Source of the DNA: Falsirhodobacter deserti
GTDB taxonomy: Bacteria; Pseudomonadota; Alphaproteobacteria; Rhodobacterales; Rhodobacteraceae
Length of the DNA stretch: 64,000 nt
Reading direction: 5' to 3'
Assembly: GCF_004015795.1 (NCBI RefSeq)
Contig: NZ_ML137218.1
Span: forward strand, 1,587,811 to 1,651,810
A program made the position numbers and the translations under genes. Shown here in pieces: positions 1-9,511 of this stretch; the first letter of the stretch is position 1, and the number at the start of each line of letters is the position of its first letter. Below the pieces are notes generated by a model, which saw only the letters and a list, made by a program, of their open reading frames with translations, searched no databases and was not told the origin of the DNA.

Positions 1-251
1 ATGACGCGCTGCTGCGCGCGCGGGGGCAACGGTTTTACCGCATGTTGAACCGGATGCTGTTCCGTGCCGCCCGCCCGGCCGAGCGTCGCAAGGTGATGGA
101 GCGGTTCTATCGCCTGCCCGAGCCGCTGATCGAGCGTTTCTATGCCGGCCGCACCAGTTCGGCCGACATGGCACGCATCCTGATTGGCAAGCCTCCCGTG
201 CCCATCGGACGCGCCCTGCGCGTTCTGCCCGAAAGGATCTCGAATGTCTGA
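1..251 (+). CDS. crtY: lycopene beta-cyclase CrtY, C-terminal part (cut by window start)
   Basis: This is the last 82 or so residues of lycopene beta-cyclase, which closes both ends of lycopene to give beta-carotene at the inner membrane. The visible tail ([19 protein letters not shown], then [14 protein letters not shown] and a [11 protein letters not shown] end) is the typical C-terminus of bacterial CrtY. The frame is already open at base 3, so the start lies outside the window. The stop overlaps the crtI start by 8 bases, which places it first of a crtY-crtI-crtB operon. The FAD-binding N-terminus is not visible, so whether the whole gene is intact cannot be judged. Confidence 0.88.
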   Translation, partial: DALLRARGQRFYRMLNRMLFRAARPAERRKVMERFYRLPEPLIERFYAGRTSSADMARILIGKPPVPIGRALRVLPERISNV

Positions 252-1698
252 AAGAACGGCCGCCGTGATCGGCGCGGGACTTGGCGGCCTTGCGCTGGCC
301 ATTCGTCTGCAATCGGCGGGCATCGCCACGACCCTGTTCGAAAAGCGCGACCTGCCGGGTGGGCGCGCCTATGTCTGGCACGATGCGGGCTTCACCTTCG
401 ATGCGGGGCCGACCGTCATCACCGATCCCGAATGCCTGAAGAAGCTGTGGCGCCTTTCGGGCCGACGGATGGAAGATTACGTCACGCTTCTGCCCGTCAC
501 GCCCTTTTACCAACTGTGCTGGGAGGACGGGTTCAAGTTCGACTATGCCGACGATCAGGACTCCATAGACCGGCAGATCGCGGCGAAATCCCCGCAGGAC
601 GTGGAAGGATATCGCCGCTTCCTGCGCTATTCACAGGACGTGTATCGCGAAGGGTATGAAAAGCTGGGGACAGTGCCCTTCCTGCATTTCAAGTCGATGA
701 TCAAGGCGGGGCCGCAGCTTGCACGGCTGCAAAGCTGGCGCTCGGTCTATTCGATGGTGGCGAAGTTCATCAAGGACGACCAGTTGCGCCAGGCCTTCAG
801 CTTCCACACCCTGCTGGTGGGCGGCAACCCGTTCGAAACATCGTCGATCTATGCGCTGATCCATGCGCTGGAACGTCAGGGCGGCGTGTGGTTCGCCATG
901 GGGGGCACCGGCGCCTTGGTGCAGGGCATGGTGAACCTGTTCCAGGACCTTGGCGGCATCATCCATTGCAACGCCGAGGTGGAGCGGATCGAAACCGCAG
1001 GCAGCCGCGCCACCGCCATCCACGTGAACGGGCAGCGTCATGCCTTCGACATGATCGCCAGCAATGCCGATGTGGTGCACACCTATCGCAAGCTGCTGGG
1101 CGATGCCAAAGGCGACAGGCTGGCGGCGAAGCGGCATTCGATGTCGCTCTTCGTCACCTATTTCGGGCTGCGCGGCGAAAGGCCGGACCTGCGCCACCAC
1201 ATGGTCCTGTTCGGCAAACGCTATCGCGAGCTGATACAAGAGATTTTCCACGGGCATGACCTGCCCGACGACTTTTCGCTTTACCTGCACGCGCCTTCGG
1301 TGACGGACGGCTCGCTGGCGCCCGAAGGGTGCAGCGCCTATTACGTGCTGTCACCCGTTCCGCATCTGGGGCAGGCCGATGTGGATTGGGATGTGATCGG
1401 GCCGCAATACCGCGACAAGATCCTCGATTACCTAGAGGAGCGGTACATCCCCAACCTGCGGCGCGACCTGATGACCGTTCGCCACTTCACGCCCTTTGAT
1501 TTCCGCGACGAATTGAATGCACACCTTGGCAGCGCATTCTCTATCGAGCCGATCCTGACGCAAAGTGCGTGGTTCCGCCCCCATAACCGCGACGAGCGGC
1601 TGGAGAACCTTTACATTGTTGGCGCGGGCACCCATCCCGGCGCGGGCATTCCCGGCGTCGTGGGCAGCGCCGAGGCAACGGCAGGGCTGATGATATGA
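244..1698 (+). CDS. crtI: phytoene desaturase CrtI
   Basis: FAD-dependent desaturase that converts phytoene stepwise to lycopene. The 484-residue product opens with a Rossmann dinucleotide motif ([16 protein letters not shown], residues 7-22), followed by the [13 protein letters not shown] and AGPTVITDP segments usual in CrtI. It ends with the C-terminal FAD motif ([18 protein letters not shown]) near residue 460. ATG 244 is chosen because it starts exactly at the family N-terminus ([12 protein letters not shown]) and overlaps the crtY stop. An in-frame ATG at 184 would add 20 non-family residues. It is translationally coupled to crtB by an ATGA overlap. Length and motifs look normal. Confidence 0.95.
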   Translation: MSERTAAVIGAGLGGLALAIRLQSAGIATTLFEKRDLPGGRAYVWHDAGFTFDAGPTVITDPECLKKLWRLSGRRMEDYVTLLPVTPFYQLCWEDGFKFDYADDQDSIDRQIAAKSPQDVEGYRRFLRYSQDVYREGYEKLGTVPFLHFKSMIKAGPQLARLQSWRSVYSMVAKFIKDDQLRQAFSFHTLLVGGNPFETSSIYALIHALERQGGVWFAMGGTGALVQGMVNLFQDLGGIIHCNAEVERIETAGSRATAIHVNGQRHAFDMIASNADVVHTYRKLLGDAKGDRLAAKRHSMSLFVTYFGLRGERPDLRHHMVLFGKRYRELIQEIFHGHDLPDDFSLYLHAPSVTDGSLAPEGCSAYYVLSPVPHLGQADVDWDVIGPQYRDKILDYLEERYIPNLRRDLMTVRHFTPFDFRDELNAHLGSAFSIEPILTQSAWFRPHNRDERLENLYIVGAGTHPGAGIPGVVGSAEATAGLMI

Positions 1699-2585
1699 CC
1701 GACACCACGATCGCCCATGCCGAGGAAAGCATCGCCAAGGGCTCCAAAAGCTTTGCCGCCGCCGCCCGCATCTTCGATCGGCGAACGCGCGATGATTGTG
1801 TCATGCTTTACGCATGGTGCCGCCATTGCGACGATGTGATCGACGGGCAGGATCACGGCATGGCGCAGTCCGAAGGGTTCCGGCAGGGCCAGATGCAGCG
1901 CCTTGCCGACCTGCGGGCGAAAACCGCCGCCGCGCTGGCGGGTGAACCACAGGCCGATCCCGTGTTCGAAAGCCTGCGCCGCGTGGCGCAGCGCAACGCT
2001 ATTCCCGCCCTTTATCCGAACCAGCTTCTGGATGGCTTCGCCATGGATGTGGAAGGGCGGGAATACCGCACCACCGATGATCTTCTGGATTACTGCTATC
2101 ACGTGGCGGGCGTGGTGGGGGTGATGATGGCGCAGATCATGGGCGTGCGCGATCCGGCGGTGCTGGACCGCGCTTCGGATCTTGGCATCGGCTTCCAGCT
2201 GACCAACATCGCCCGCGACGTGATGGAGGATGCCGCCGCCGGCCGCTGCTATATCCCCGCCGACCTGCTGACCACGCGCGACCGCGATGATCTTTACCGC
2301 GCCGCGCTTCAGCTTCTGGACATGGCCGAAGGGTATTACGACAGCGCCCTGACCGGCATGGGGCAACTGCCGCCCCGCTCTGCGCTGGCCATTGCGGCGG
2401 CACGGCGCGTGTATGGGGCAATCGGGCTGAAACTGCGCGGCGGCGGGCCGGCGGCATGGGACCGGCGCATCAGCACCACCAAGGCGGAAAAGGCGGCAAT
2501 GTTCGCCGCCGCGCCCGCCGATGTCGCCCTTAGCAGGGTTCGCAAGCCGAAGCCGCGAGTGGGGCTTTATCAGCGGCCGTCCTGA
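1695..2585 (+). CDS. crtB: phytoene synthase CrtB
   Basis: Condenses two geranylgeranyl diphosphates head-to-head into phytoene. The 296-residue product carries both aspartate-rich substrate/Mg motifs, DDVID at residues 46-50 and NIARDVMEDAAAGRCYIP in the second half, as in trans-isoprenyl squalene/phytoene synthases. The start overlaps the crtI stop by 4 bases (ATGA), so crtY-I-B is one transcription unit. The 3' end runs 16 bases into the end of the convergent crtZ gene. Nothing in it looks damaged. Confidence 0.95.
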   Translation: MTDTTIAHAEESIAKGSKSFAAAARIFDRRTRDDCVMLYAWCRHCDDVIDGQDHGMAQSEGFRQGQMQRLADLRAKTAAALAGEPQADPVFESLRRVAQRNAIPALYPNQLLDGFAMDVEGREYRTTDDLLDYCYHVAGVVGVMMAQIMGVRDPAVLDRASDLGIGFQLTNIARDVMEDAAAGRCYIPADLLTTRDRDDLYRAALQLLDMAEGYYDSALTGMGQLPPRSALAIAAARRVYGAIGLKLRGGGPAAWDRRISTTKAEKAAMFAAAPADVALSRVRKPKPRVGLYQRPS

Positions 2586-3076
2586 ACGTCGCGCACCACC
2601 TCGGGGTCGGTGCGCTTGTTCTGGTCAAGCTCTTTCACCAGCGCCTTGACGGGCTTGGCATAGATGAAGCCGAAGGACACGCAGCCTTCCTTGCCTTCCA
2701 CCGCGTGATGCAGCCGGTGCGCCTGGTACAGCCGCTTGGCATAGCCCTTGCGGGGGATATAGTTGAACGGCCATCGCTTGTGCACCAGCCCGTCATGGGC
2801 CACGAAATACAGCACGCCGTAAAGCGTCACGCCAATGCCCAGCCACGTTGCCGGACGCCAAAGATATTCGCCCGCCAGAAACAGTCCGATGGCGAAGATG
2901 GCGAAAACAACGGCGTAAAGGTCGTTCATCTCGAACGGGCCATGCGTTTCCTCGTGGTGGGACTTGTGCCAGCCCCAGCCCCAGCCGTGCATGATGTATT
3001 TATGCGATGCCCATGCGACCCATTCCATGAAGGCCACGGTCGCGATCACGACGATGACGGGAAGAAGCCAGTCCAT
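2570..3076 (-). CDS. crtZ: beta-carotene 3-hydroxylase CrtZ
   Basis: Membrane di-iron hydroxylase that adds 3-OH groups to beta-ionone rings (beta-carotene to zeaxanthin). The 168-residue product has the histidine clusters of the fatty-acid-hydroxylase superfamily: HKYIMH, WHKSHHEETHG, HDGLVHKRW and QAHRLHHA. Hydrophobic segments separate them. ATG 3076 is chosen because it forms a TGATG junction with the crtE stop; a TTG one codon upstream is possible. It is co-transcribed with crtE and converges on crtB. With crtYIB this predicts zeaxanthin. No ketolase (crtW) is inside the window. Confidence 0.94.
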   Translation of the reverse strand: MDWLLPVIVVIATVAFMEWVAWASHKYIMHGWGWGWHKSHHEETHGPFEMNDLYAVVFAIFAIGLFLAGEYLWRPATWLGIGVTLYGVLYFVAHDGLVHKRWPFNYIPRKGYAKRLYQAHRLHHAVEGKEGCVSFGFIYAKPVKALVKELDQNKRTDPEVVRDVQDGR

Positions 3077-4032
3077 CAATACGCCACTCTTTCCTCTCGG
3101 GGGGCCGCGACGCGGGCGGCCAGAAGGTCACGATCAAACACCTGCCCGATCATCCACTGGTAAGGGGCGGGATCGACCTTGGCCGCATCCAGCGCATGCT
3201 GCGCCCGCAGCAGAAGATCAAGGCAGCGATGCAGCGCCCGTTCGGGCCCAAGCGCGGCAACGAAGGTTTCCTTGCCCGCATCCTTGCCGACATCCTTGCC
3301 GAATTCCTCCCTGGTCTTGATCACGTCGCCCAGATCGTCGGCAATCTGAAAGGCCTGCCCCAGATCCTCGGCGAAGCGGCGCAGATGGCGGCGGCATTCG
3401 GCGTCGCGGGAACCAAGGACCGCCCCCATCTCCATCGCGGCAACCAGAAGCACCCCCGTCTTCATGCGGTTCACACGGTCGATCCGCCGCAGGGCGCCGC
3501 CCGCCGCACCATCGCCCGCGGCAAAGCCGTTCACGTCATATTCCTGCCCCGCGACAAGGCCTGTCCAACCCACGGCCCGCGACAATGCGTTCACCAGCGC
3601 CACGCGCTGCGCGTCGTCGGCCTGCAGGGTGCCGATGATGGCATAGGCCTGGTTCAGCAGCCCGACCGCCCCGAGGATCGCCGTCGCCTCCCCCCATGCC
3701 ACATGGGTGGCGGGCTTGCCGCGCCGCAGGCTGGCATCGTCCATGCAGGGCAGATCATCAAGGATCAGGGATGCGGTATGCACCATTTCAAGCGCGCAGC
3801 CGGCATCCAGCAGGGCCATGTCGCAGGCGCCCTGACCCGCCAGATGCAACAGGAACGGGCGCATCCGCTTGCCCGACGCCATGATCGCATCGCCCGACGC
3901 CGCCATCAGCCGCGCAGGCGCACCGGGAGGGGTCCCAAGGTGCAGGTGCATCCGCTGCTCCAGCGCCGTGCGAAAGGCCCGGAACCGCTCGTCATGGCTT
4001 GCAGTCGAGGACAGGTCGTGCGTCATGTTCAT
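3076..4032 (-). CDS. crtE: geranylgeranyl diphosphate synthase CrtE
   Basis: Chain-elongating prenyl transferase supplying GGPP to CrtB. The 318-residue product has the first aspartate-rich motif in an LILDDLPCMDDASLRRG context and the second in QIADDLGDVIKTREEFGKD, where the usual DDxxD reads DDLGD. ATG 4032 is preferred. ATG 4026 (MTHDLSST) is equally possible, and an upstream in-frame start at 4074 would add 14 basic residues without family support. It is first in a crtE-crtZ unit. It is divergent from fni with only 63 bases between the start codons, so the two promoters must share that space. Confidence 0.93.
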   Translation of the reverse strand: MNMTHDLSSTASHDERFRAFRTALEQRMHLHLGTPPGAPARLMAASGDAIMASGKRMRPFLLHLAGQGACDMALLDAGCALEMVHTASLILDDLPCMDDASLRRGKPATHVAWGEATAILGAVGLLNQAYAIIGTLQADDAQRVALVNALSRAVGWTGLVAGQEYDVNGFAAGDGAAGGALRRIDRVNRMKTGVLLVAAMEMGAVLGSRDAECRRHLRRFAEDLGQAFQIADDLGDVIKTREEFGKDVGKDAGKETFVAALGPERALHRCLDLLLRAQHALDAAKVDPAPYQWMIGQVFDRDLLAARVAAPREERVAY

Positions 4033-4095
4033 CGTCGGGGATCGCTTACGTTTGCCGCGGCTGTCATCTGGCACTATCTGGAGGGAACCGCCCGT

Positions 4096-5139
4096 ATGTC
4101 AAATCATAGCTTCGGAAACCCCGCCCCAATGACCAGCCAGCGCAAATCCCAGCACCTGGATATCGTGCTGGGCGGACAGGCGGCAGGCAGCGGACGAACC
4201 GGGCTGGAGGAGGTGCGCTTTGCGCACAATGCCCTGCCCGACCTCCACATGGACGGGATCGACCTGACCACCACGTTCCTTGGCCGCCCCGTGGCCTTGC
4301 CCTTCCTTGTCAGCTCCATGACCGGGGGGCCGGCGCGGGCGGCTGCGATCAATGATAATCTTGCGCGGGCCTGCCAGGCGGCGCGGGTGCCGCTGGCCGT
4401 CGGCTCGCAGCGCGTCGCGCTGGAGGCGGGCGATACCGGCGGGCTGGACCTGTCGCTGCGCAAGGCTGCCCCCGACATCCCGATCCTTGCCAATTTCGGC
4501 GCGGCGCAACTGAACCTTGGTTACGGGGAAGATCACGCAAGGCGCGCGGTGGAGGCGATCGGCGCCGACGCGCTGATCATCCATGTGAACCCCCTGCAAG
4601 AAGCGCTGCAACCCGAGGGGGATCGTGACTGGCGCGGCCTAACAGCGAAGATCGGCCTGCTGGCCCGCACGCTGCCCGTTCCCGTGGTGGTAAAGGAAGT
4701 GGGTGCCGGTCTTTCGGCAGCGCTTGTGACACGGCTGGCGGATGAAGGCATCACGATCTTCGACACGGCCGGCAGCGGCGGCACAAGCTGGGCTGCCGTG
4801 GAAGGCGCAAGGGCGGCGCATCCGCGCGATGCAGCCATCGCCGGCGCCTTTGCCGATTGGGGCATTCCCACTGCAAGTTCGGTCCGGCAGGCGCGCGCGG
4901 CCTGCCCTTCGGCAACGATCATTGCCTCGGGCGGGCTGGCGACGGGGCTTGATGCCGCCCGCGCCATTCGCATCGGTGCGGATATGGCGGGCTTTGCCGC
5001 AATGCTGCTTCCCGCCGCGATGCAAGGCCCCGAAGCGGTTCTGGACGTTTTTGCAGTGCTTGAAGGCCAGCTTCGCGTGGCCTGCTTCTGCACCGGATCG
5101 GCCGACCTTGCCGCCCTGCGCAACGCCGCCCTGCTGTAA
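4096..5139 (+). CDS. fni: type 2 isopentenyl-diphosphate delta-isomerase
   Basis: FMN- and NADPH-dependent isomerase interconverting IPP and DMAPP, the primers of carotenoid synthesis. The 347-residue product shows type 2 (Fni) features: [12 protein letters not shown] near the N-terminus, [56 protein letters not shown] and the [14 protein letters not shown] flavin loop. ATG 4096 has a GGAGGG Shine-Dalgarno sequence 10 bases upstream. A second ATG at 4129 starts closer to the core but has no such site. It faces crtE divergently, which ties precursor supply to pigment synthesis. It is unrelated in fold to the NUDIX type 1 isomerase. Confidence 0.94.
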   Translation: MSNHSFGNPAPMTSQRKSQHLDIVLGGQAAGSGRTGLEEVRFAHNALPDLHMDGIDLTTTFLGRPVALPFLVSSMTGGPARAAAINDNLARACQAARVPLAVGSQRVALEAGDTGGLDLSLRKAAPDIPILANFGAAQLNLGYGEDHARRAVEAIGADALIIHVNPLQEALQPEGDRDWRGLTAKIGLLARTLPVPVVVKEVGAGLSAALVTRLADEGITIFDTAGSGGTSWAAVEGARAAHPRDAAIAGAFADWGIPTASSVRQARAACPSATIIASGGLATGLDAARAIRIGADMAGFAAMLLPAAMQGPEAVLDVFAVLEGQLRVACFCTGSADLAALRNAALL

Positions 5140-5171
5140 TCCCCCTTCCGCGACGGGCCGGCCATCGCTAT

Positions 5172-6563
5172 ATGGCTGCGATGACCCAGAACCCGCCGAA
5201 TCTCCGCCCCGACCTGGCCCCCAGGATCGTGATCGACGCGCCCGCCCGCGCCGGCCAGCCAACCATCGGCATGGTCAGCCTTGGCTGCCCCAAGGCGCTG
5301 GTGGACAGCGAACGGATCCTGACGCGCCTGCGTGCCGAAGGTTACGCCATCAGCCCCGATTACAAGGGTGCGGATGCCGTTATCGTGAACACCTGCGGGT
5401 TTCTGGATTCGGCCAAGGCCGAAAGCCTTGATGCCATCGGCGAGGCGCTGCGTGAAAACGGCAAGGTGCTGGTCACCGGCTGCCTTGGCGCCGACCCCGA
5501 ATACATCACCGGCACCCATCCCAAGGTCATGGCCGTCACCGGCCCGCACCAATACGAAGCGGTGCTGGATGCCGTGCACAAGGCCGTGCCGCCGCAGCCC
5601 GACCCTTTCATCGACCTGCTGCCCGCGCAAAGCGTTTCGCTGACGCCGCGGCATTTCAGCTATCTGAAGATCTCGGAAGGCTGCAACCACAAGTGCAAGT
5701 TCTGCATCATCCCCGACATGCGCGGCCGCCTTGTCAGCCGTCCGGCCCACGCCGTCCTGCGCGAAGCGGAAAAGCTGGTCGAGGCGGGGGTGAAGGAACT
5801 TCTTGTCATCTCGCAGGATACCTCTGCCTATGGCGTGGACCGCAAGCATGATCTTGCCCCGTGGAAGGACGGCGATGTGCGCACGCACATCACGGACCTA
5901 TCGCGCGAACTGGGCAAGCTGGGCGCGTGGGTGCGGCTGCATTACGTTTATCCCTATCCGCATGTGCGCGACCTGATCCCGCTGATGGCCGAAGGGCTGG
6001 TGCTGCCATATCTGGACATCCCGTTCCAGCACGCCCATCCCGACGTTCTGAAGCGCATGGCCCGCCCTGCTGCCGCCGCGAAAACGCTGGACGAGATCGC
6101 CGCATGGCGCGCCGCCTGCCCCGACATCACGCTGCGTTCGACCTTCATCGTGGGCTACCCCGGCGAAACGGAGGCAGAGTTCCAGACCCTGCTGGACTGG
6201 CTGGACGAGGCGCAGCTGGATCGCGTCGGCTGCTTCCAGTACGAAAACGTTGCCGGTGCACGGTCCAACGACCTGCCGGACCATGTTCCGGCCGAGGTGA
6301 AGCAGGACCGCTGGGAACGCTTCATGGAAAAGGCGCAGGCCATTTCCGAAGCCAAGCTGGCACGCAAGGTCGGCACGCTGCAGCAGGTCATCGTGGACGA
6401 GGTTGACGCCGATGGCGCCACCTGCCGCACCAAGGCCGACGCACCGGAAATCGACGGCAACCTGTTCATCGACGAAGGGTTCGAGCATCTGAAACCCGGC
6501 GACATGGTCACCGTGCGGGTGGACGAGGCCAGCGAATACGACCTCTGGGGCAGCCTCACTTGA
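5172..6563 (+). CDS. rimO: ribosomal protein S12 methylthiotransferase RimO
   Basis: Radical-SAM enzyme that methylthiolates a conserved aspartate of ribosomal protein S12. The 463-residue product has the N-terminal UPF0004 domain ([32 protein letters not shown]), the radical-SAM cysteine triad in [18 protein letters not shown], and a C-terminal TRAM region ending in EYDLWGSL. The [12 protein letters not shown] start distinguishes RimO from the related tRNA enzyme MiaB. ATG 5172 and ATG 5181 are both possible and neither has a strong ribosome-binding site. It follows fni by 32 bases on the same strand and may be co-transcribed with it. Confidence 0.95.
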   Translation: MAAMTQNPPNLRPDLAPRIVIDAPARAGQPTIGMVSLGCPKALVDSERILTRLRAEGYAISPDYKGADAVIVNTCGFLDSAKAESLDAIGEALRENGKVLVTGCLGADPEYITGTHPKVMAVTGPHQYEAVLDAVHKAVPPQPDPFIDLLPAQSVSLTPRHFSYLKISEGCNHKCKFCIIPDMRGRLVSRPAHAVLREAEKLVEAGVKELLVISQDTSAYGVDRKHDLAPWKDGDVRTHITDLSRELGKLGAWVRLHYVYPYPHVRDLIPLMAEGLVLPYLDIPFQHAHPDVLKRMARPAAAAKTLDEIAAWRAACPDITLRSTFIVGYPGETEAEFQTLLDWLDEAQLDRVGCFQYENVAGARSNDLPDHVPAEVKQDRWERFMEKAQAISEAKLARKVGTLQQVIVDEVDADGATCRTKADAPEIDGNLFIDEGFEHLKPGDMVTVRVDEASEYDLWGSLT

Positions 6564-6617
6564 ACATCGGCGCGGGCAGCGCCTACATGGGTGTCAGCAA
6601 CTGACGAAGGATATCCC

Positions 6618-8438
6618 ATGACGCTGCCCCTGCCCCGCCCCGTTTTCGACGCCAATGCCAGCGGCGGGGGCTTCGGCAAGCTGCCCGAATGGGACCTGAC
6701 GGACCTTTACCCCTCCCCCGACGCCGCCGAGGTGGAACGCGATCTGGACTGGGTGCGCGACACCTGTGCCCGCTTTGCCGCCACCTATCAGGGCAAGCTG
6801 GCCGATCTGGATGCGGCGGGCTTGCTGGAATGCGTGCAGCTTTACGAACAGATCGACATCACCGCCGGCCGCCTGATGTCCTATGCCGGCCTTCGCTATT
6901 ACCAGAACACCATGGACAGCGACCGCGCCAAGTTCATGGCCGACGCGCAGGACCGCATCACCACCTTCACCACCCCGCTGGTGTTCTTCAGCCTTGAATT
7001 CAACCGGCTGGAGGATGCGCATCTGGACGGCCTTCTGGCGGAAAATGCCGATCTGGCCCGCTATCGCCCCGTGTTCGACCGGATGCGCGCCATGCGTCCC
7101 TATCAGCTTTCGGACGAGCTGGAGACGTTCCTGCACGATCAGTCCACCGTGGGCGCTGCTGCATGGAACCGCCTGTTCGACGAAACCACCGCCGGCATGA
7201 CCTTCGATGTCGATGGCGAGGAGTTGAACCTTGAAGCGACCCTCAACCTGCTGACCGATGCCGATCGCGCCCGGCGCGAAACGGCGGCGCGGGCGCTTGC
7301 GGCCGTGTTCGACAAGAACGTCAAGCTGTTCGCCCGCATCCACAACACGCTGGCCAAGGAAAAAGAGATCGAGGATCGCTGGCGCAACATGCCCAGCCCG
7401 CAATCGGCCCGCCACCTGTCCAACCATGTGGAGCCGGAGGTGGTCGAGGCGCTGCGCAATGCGGTGGTTGCGGCCTATCCCAAGCTTTCGCACCGCTATT
7501 ACCGCCTGAAGGCGAAGTGGATGGGGCTGGACACGCTGCAGGTCTGGGACCGCAACGCGCCCCTGCCCACCGAAACGCCCCGCACCATCGGCTGGGACGA
7601 GGCTTGCGACACGGTTCGCACTGCCTATGCCGCCTTTGATCCGCGCCTTGCCGAACTGGCCGAACCGTTCTTCACCAAGGGCTGGATCGATGCGGGCGTG
7701 AAGCCGGGCAAGGCCCCGGGCGCCTTCGCGCATCCGACGGTCACCACGGTGCATCCTTACGTGATGCTGAACTACCTTGGCAAACCGCGCGACGTGATGA
7801 CGCTGGCGCATGAACTGGGCCACGGCGTCCACCAGCGCCTTGCCGCCGATCAGGGGGAGCTTTTGTCCTCCACCCCGCTGACGCTGGCCGAAACGGCAAG
7901 CGTGTTCGGCGAGATGCTGACCTTCCGCAAGCTGCTGGATGGTGCAAAAACCAGGGAAGAACGCAAAACCCTGCTGGCCGGCAAGGTGGAGGACATGATC
8001 AACACGGTCGTCCGCCAGATCGCCTTCTATGATTTCGAATGCAAGCTGCACGCCGCCCGCGCCGAGGGCGAGCTGACGCCCGACGACATCAACGCGCTGT
8101 GGATGTCGGTGCAGGCCGAAAGCCTTGGCGACGCGTTCGAATTCATGGACGGGTACGAGACGTTCTGGTCCTATGTCCCGCACTTCGTGCATTCGCCCTT
8201 CTACGTCTATGCCTATGCCTTCGGCGACGGCCTCGTGAACGCGCTTTATGCCGTTTACGCCGAGGGTGGCGCGGATTTCCAGGACAAGTATTTCGAGATG
8301 CTGAAGGCGGGCGGCTCGAAGCACCACAAGGAATTGCTGGCACCCTTCGGCCTTGACGCATCCGACCCCGCATTCTGGGACAAGGGGCTTGCAATGATCG
8401 CCGGCTTCATCGACGAGCTTGAGGCGATGGAAGACTGA
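6618..8438 (+). CDS. pepF: M3 family oligoendopeptidase F
   Basis: Cytoplasmic zinc oligopeptidase that trims short peptides. The 606-residue product has the M3 thermolysin-like HExxH motif in MTLAHELGHGVHQRLA at about residue 400. The third zinc ligand region is TLAETASVFGEM. Before it lies the long helical PepF domain (WDLTDLYPSP start, LSNHVEPEVVEAL). ATG 6618 is chosen for its GAAGGA site 6 bases upstream. An earlier in-frame start at 6591 would add nine residues and lacks one. A strong hairpin terminator follows directly. A second M3 peptidase (dcp) lies at 36.9-38.9 kb. Confidence 0.92.
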   Translation: MTLPLPRPVFDANASGGGFGKLPEWDLTDLYPSPDAAEVERDLDWVRDTCARFAATYQGKLADLDAAGLLECVQLYEQIDITAGRLMSYAGLRYYQNTMDSDRAKFMADAQDRITTFTTPLVFFSLEFNRLEDAHLDGLLAENADLARYRPVFDRMRAMRPYQLSDELETFLHDQSTVGAAAWNRLFDETTAGMTFDVDGEELNLEATLNLLTDADRARRETAARALAAVFDKNVKLFARIHNTLAKEKEIEDRWRNMPSPQSARHLSNHVEPEVVEALRNAVVAAYPKLSHRYYRLKAKWMGLDTLQVWDRNAPLPTETPRTIGWDEACDTVRTAYAAFDPRLAELAEPFFTKGWIDAGVKPGKAPGAFAHPTVTTVHPYVMLNYLGKPRDVMTLAHELGHGVHQRLAADQGELLSSTPLTLAETASVFGEMLTFRKLLDGAKTREERKTLLAGKVEDMINTVVRQIAFYDFECKLHAARAEGELTPDDINALWMSVQAESLGDAFEFMDGYETFWSYVPHFVHSPFYVYAYAFGDGLVNALYAVYAEGGADFQDKYFEMLKAGGSKHHKELLAPFGLDASDPAFWDKGLAMIAGFIDELEAMED

Positions 8439-8439
8439 A

Positions 8440-8470
8440 AAAACGCCCGCGAGATCATCGCGGGCGTTTT
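8440..8470. terminator. bidirectional intrinsic terminator between pepF and rpoH
   Basis: A perfect 10-bp stem (ACGCCCGCGA with TCGCGGGCGT) closes a 5-base loop. It is flanked by A-runs upstream and a TTTT run downstream, so it can stop transcription from both pepF (+) and rpoH (-), whose stop codons sit on either side. Confidence 0.85.
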
Positions 8471-8471
8471 C

Positions 8472-9365
8472 TCATGACGGAATGGCCATTCCCTTGCCAC
8501 GGGCAAGGTCGCGCATCCGGTTCTGCAACTTCTCGAAGGCGCGCACCTCGATCTGGCGGCTACGTTCGCGGCTGACGCTGTAGGTTGCCGAAAGATCTGC
8601 CAGCGTCACCGGCTCGTCCGCCAGACGGCGCTGCACGAGGATGTCCTTTTCACGATCGTTCAGCACATCCATCGCCTGCGCCAGCAACTCGCGCCGGGTT
8701 TCCAGCTCGTCCCGTTCGGCATAGTCGGCGGCCTGATCGCTGTCTTCGTCTTCCAGCCAGTCCTGCCACTGCGCGCCGCCATCTTCGGACCCCACCGTCG
8801 CGTTCAGCGACGCATCGGATCCCGACAGGCGCCGGTTCATCGAGATGACCTCGTCCTCCGACACGTTCAGATCGGTCGCGATGCGGGCCACGTTTTCGGG
8901 ACGCAGATCGCCTTCTTCCAGCGCGCCCACCTTTGCCTTGGCCTTGCGCAGGTTGAAGAACAGCTTCTTCTGTGCGCTGGTGGTGCCCAGTTTCACAAGG
9001 CTCCATGACCGCAGGATGTATTCTTGGATCGAGGCGCGGATCCACCACATCGCATAGGTGGCAAGGCGGAAGCCCTTTTCGGGATCGAAGCGCTTCACGG
9101 CCTGCATCAGGCCCACATTCGCTTCCGAGATCACCTCGGCCTGCGGCAGGCCATAGCCGCGATACCCCATGGCGATCTTGGCGGCCAGCCGAAGGTGCGA
9201 GGTAACGAGCCTGTGGGCTGCGCTGGCGTCCTGATGATCCACCCAGCGCTTTGCCAGCATGTATTCCTCTTCCGGCTCCAGCAGGGGGAACTTGCGGATC
9301 TCCTGCATGTAGCGGTTCAGCCCCTGTTCCGGGCTGGGTGCGGGAAGGTTGGTATAGCTTGCCAT
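8472..9365 (-). CDS. rpoH: RNA polymerase sigma-32 factor RpoH
   Basis: Heat-shock sigma factor of the sigma-70 family. The 297-residue product has region 1.2 (LNRYMQEIRKFPLLEPEEEYMLAK), region 2 (RLVTSHLRLAAKIAMGYRGYGL, EKGFRLATYAMWWIRASIQEY) and region 4 (SVSRERSRQIEVRAFEKLQ). It also has the RpoH box, which reads QKKLFFNLRKAK and separates it from housekeeping sigma factors. ATG 9365 has a GGAGGT site 5 bases upstream; a start at 9377 would precede that site. Alphaproteobacteria often carry two rpoH genes and only one is visible here. Possible targets in this window are the hsp20 gene near 41 kb and perhaps groESL. Confidence 0.95.
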   Translation of the reverse strand: MASYTNLPAPSPEQGLNRYMQEIRKFPLLEPEEEYMLAKRWVDHQDASAAHRLVTSHLRLAAKIAMGYRGYGLPQAEVISEANVGLMQAVKRFDPEKGFRLATYAMWWIRASIQEYILRSWSLVKLGTTSAQKKLFFNLRKAKAKVGALEEGDLRPENVARIATDLNVSEDEVISMNRRLSGSDASLNATVGSEDGGAQWQDWLEDEDSDQAADYAERDELETRRELLAQAMDVLNDREKDILVQRRLADEPVTLADLSATYSVSRERSRQIEVRAFEKLQNRMRDLARGKGMAIPS

Positions 9366-9414
9366 GTGAACCTCCATTCATGCCTGCGGCGGTGCCGAAA
9401 GCATCGTCACAACC

Positions 9415-9432
9415 GTTTAACGCGTTTAACGC
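9415..9432. repeat. tandem 9-base direct repeat upstream of rpoH
   Basis: GTTTAACGC is present twice head-to-tail, 50 bases upstream of the rpoH start, in an otherwise plain 146-base gap. It could be an operator or chance. No matching copy was noticed elsewhere in the window. Confidence 0.5.
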
Positions 9433-9511
9433 GTATCGCAGGGGAAACCGTCGCGGATGCGCATTTGTTGCGTCCGTTCACGCGAACGTGGCCGATGTGG
9501 GGGTGGATGTT

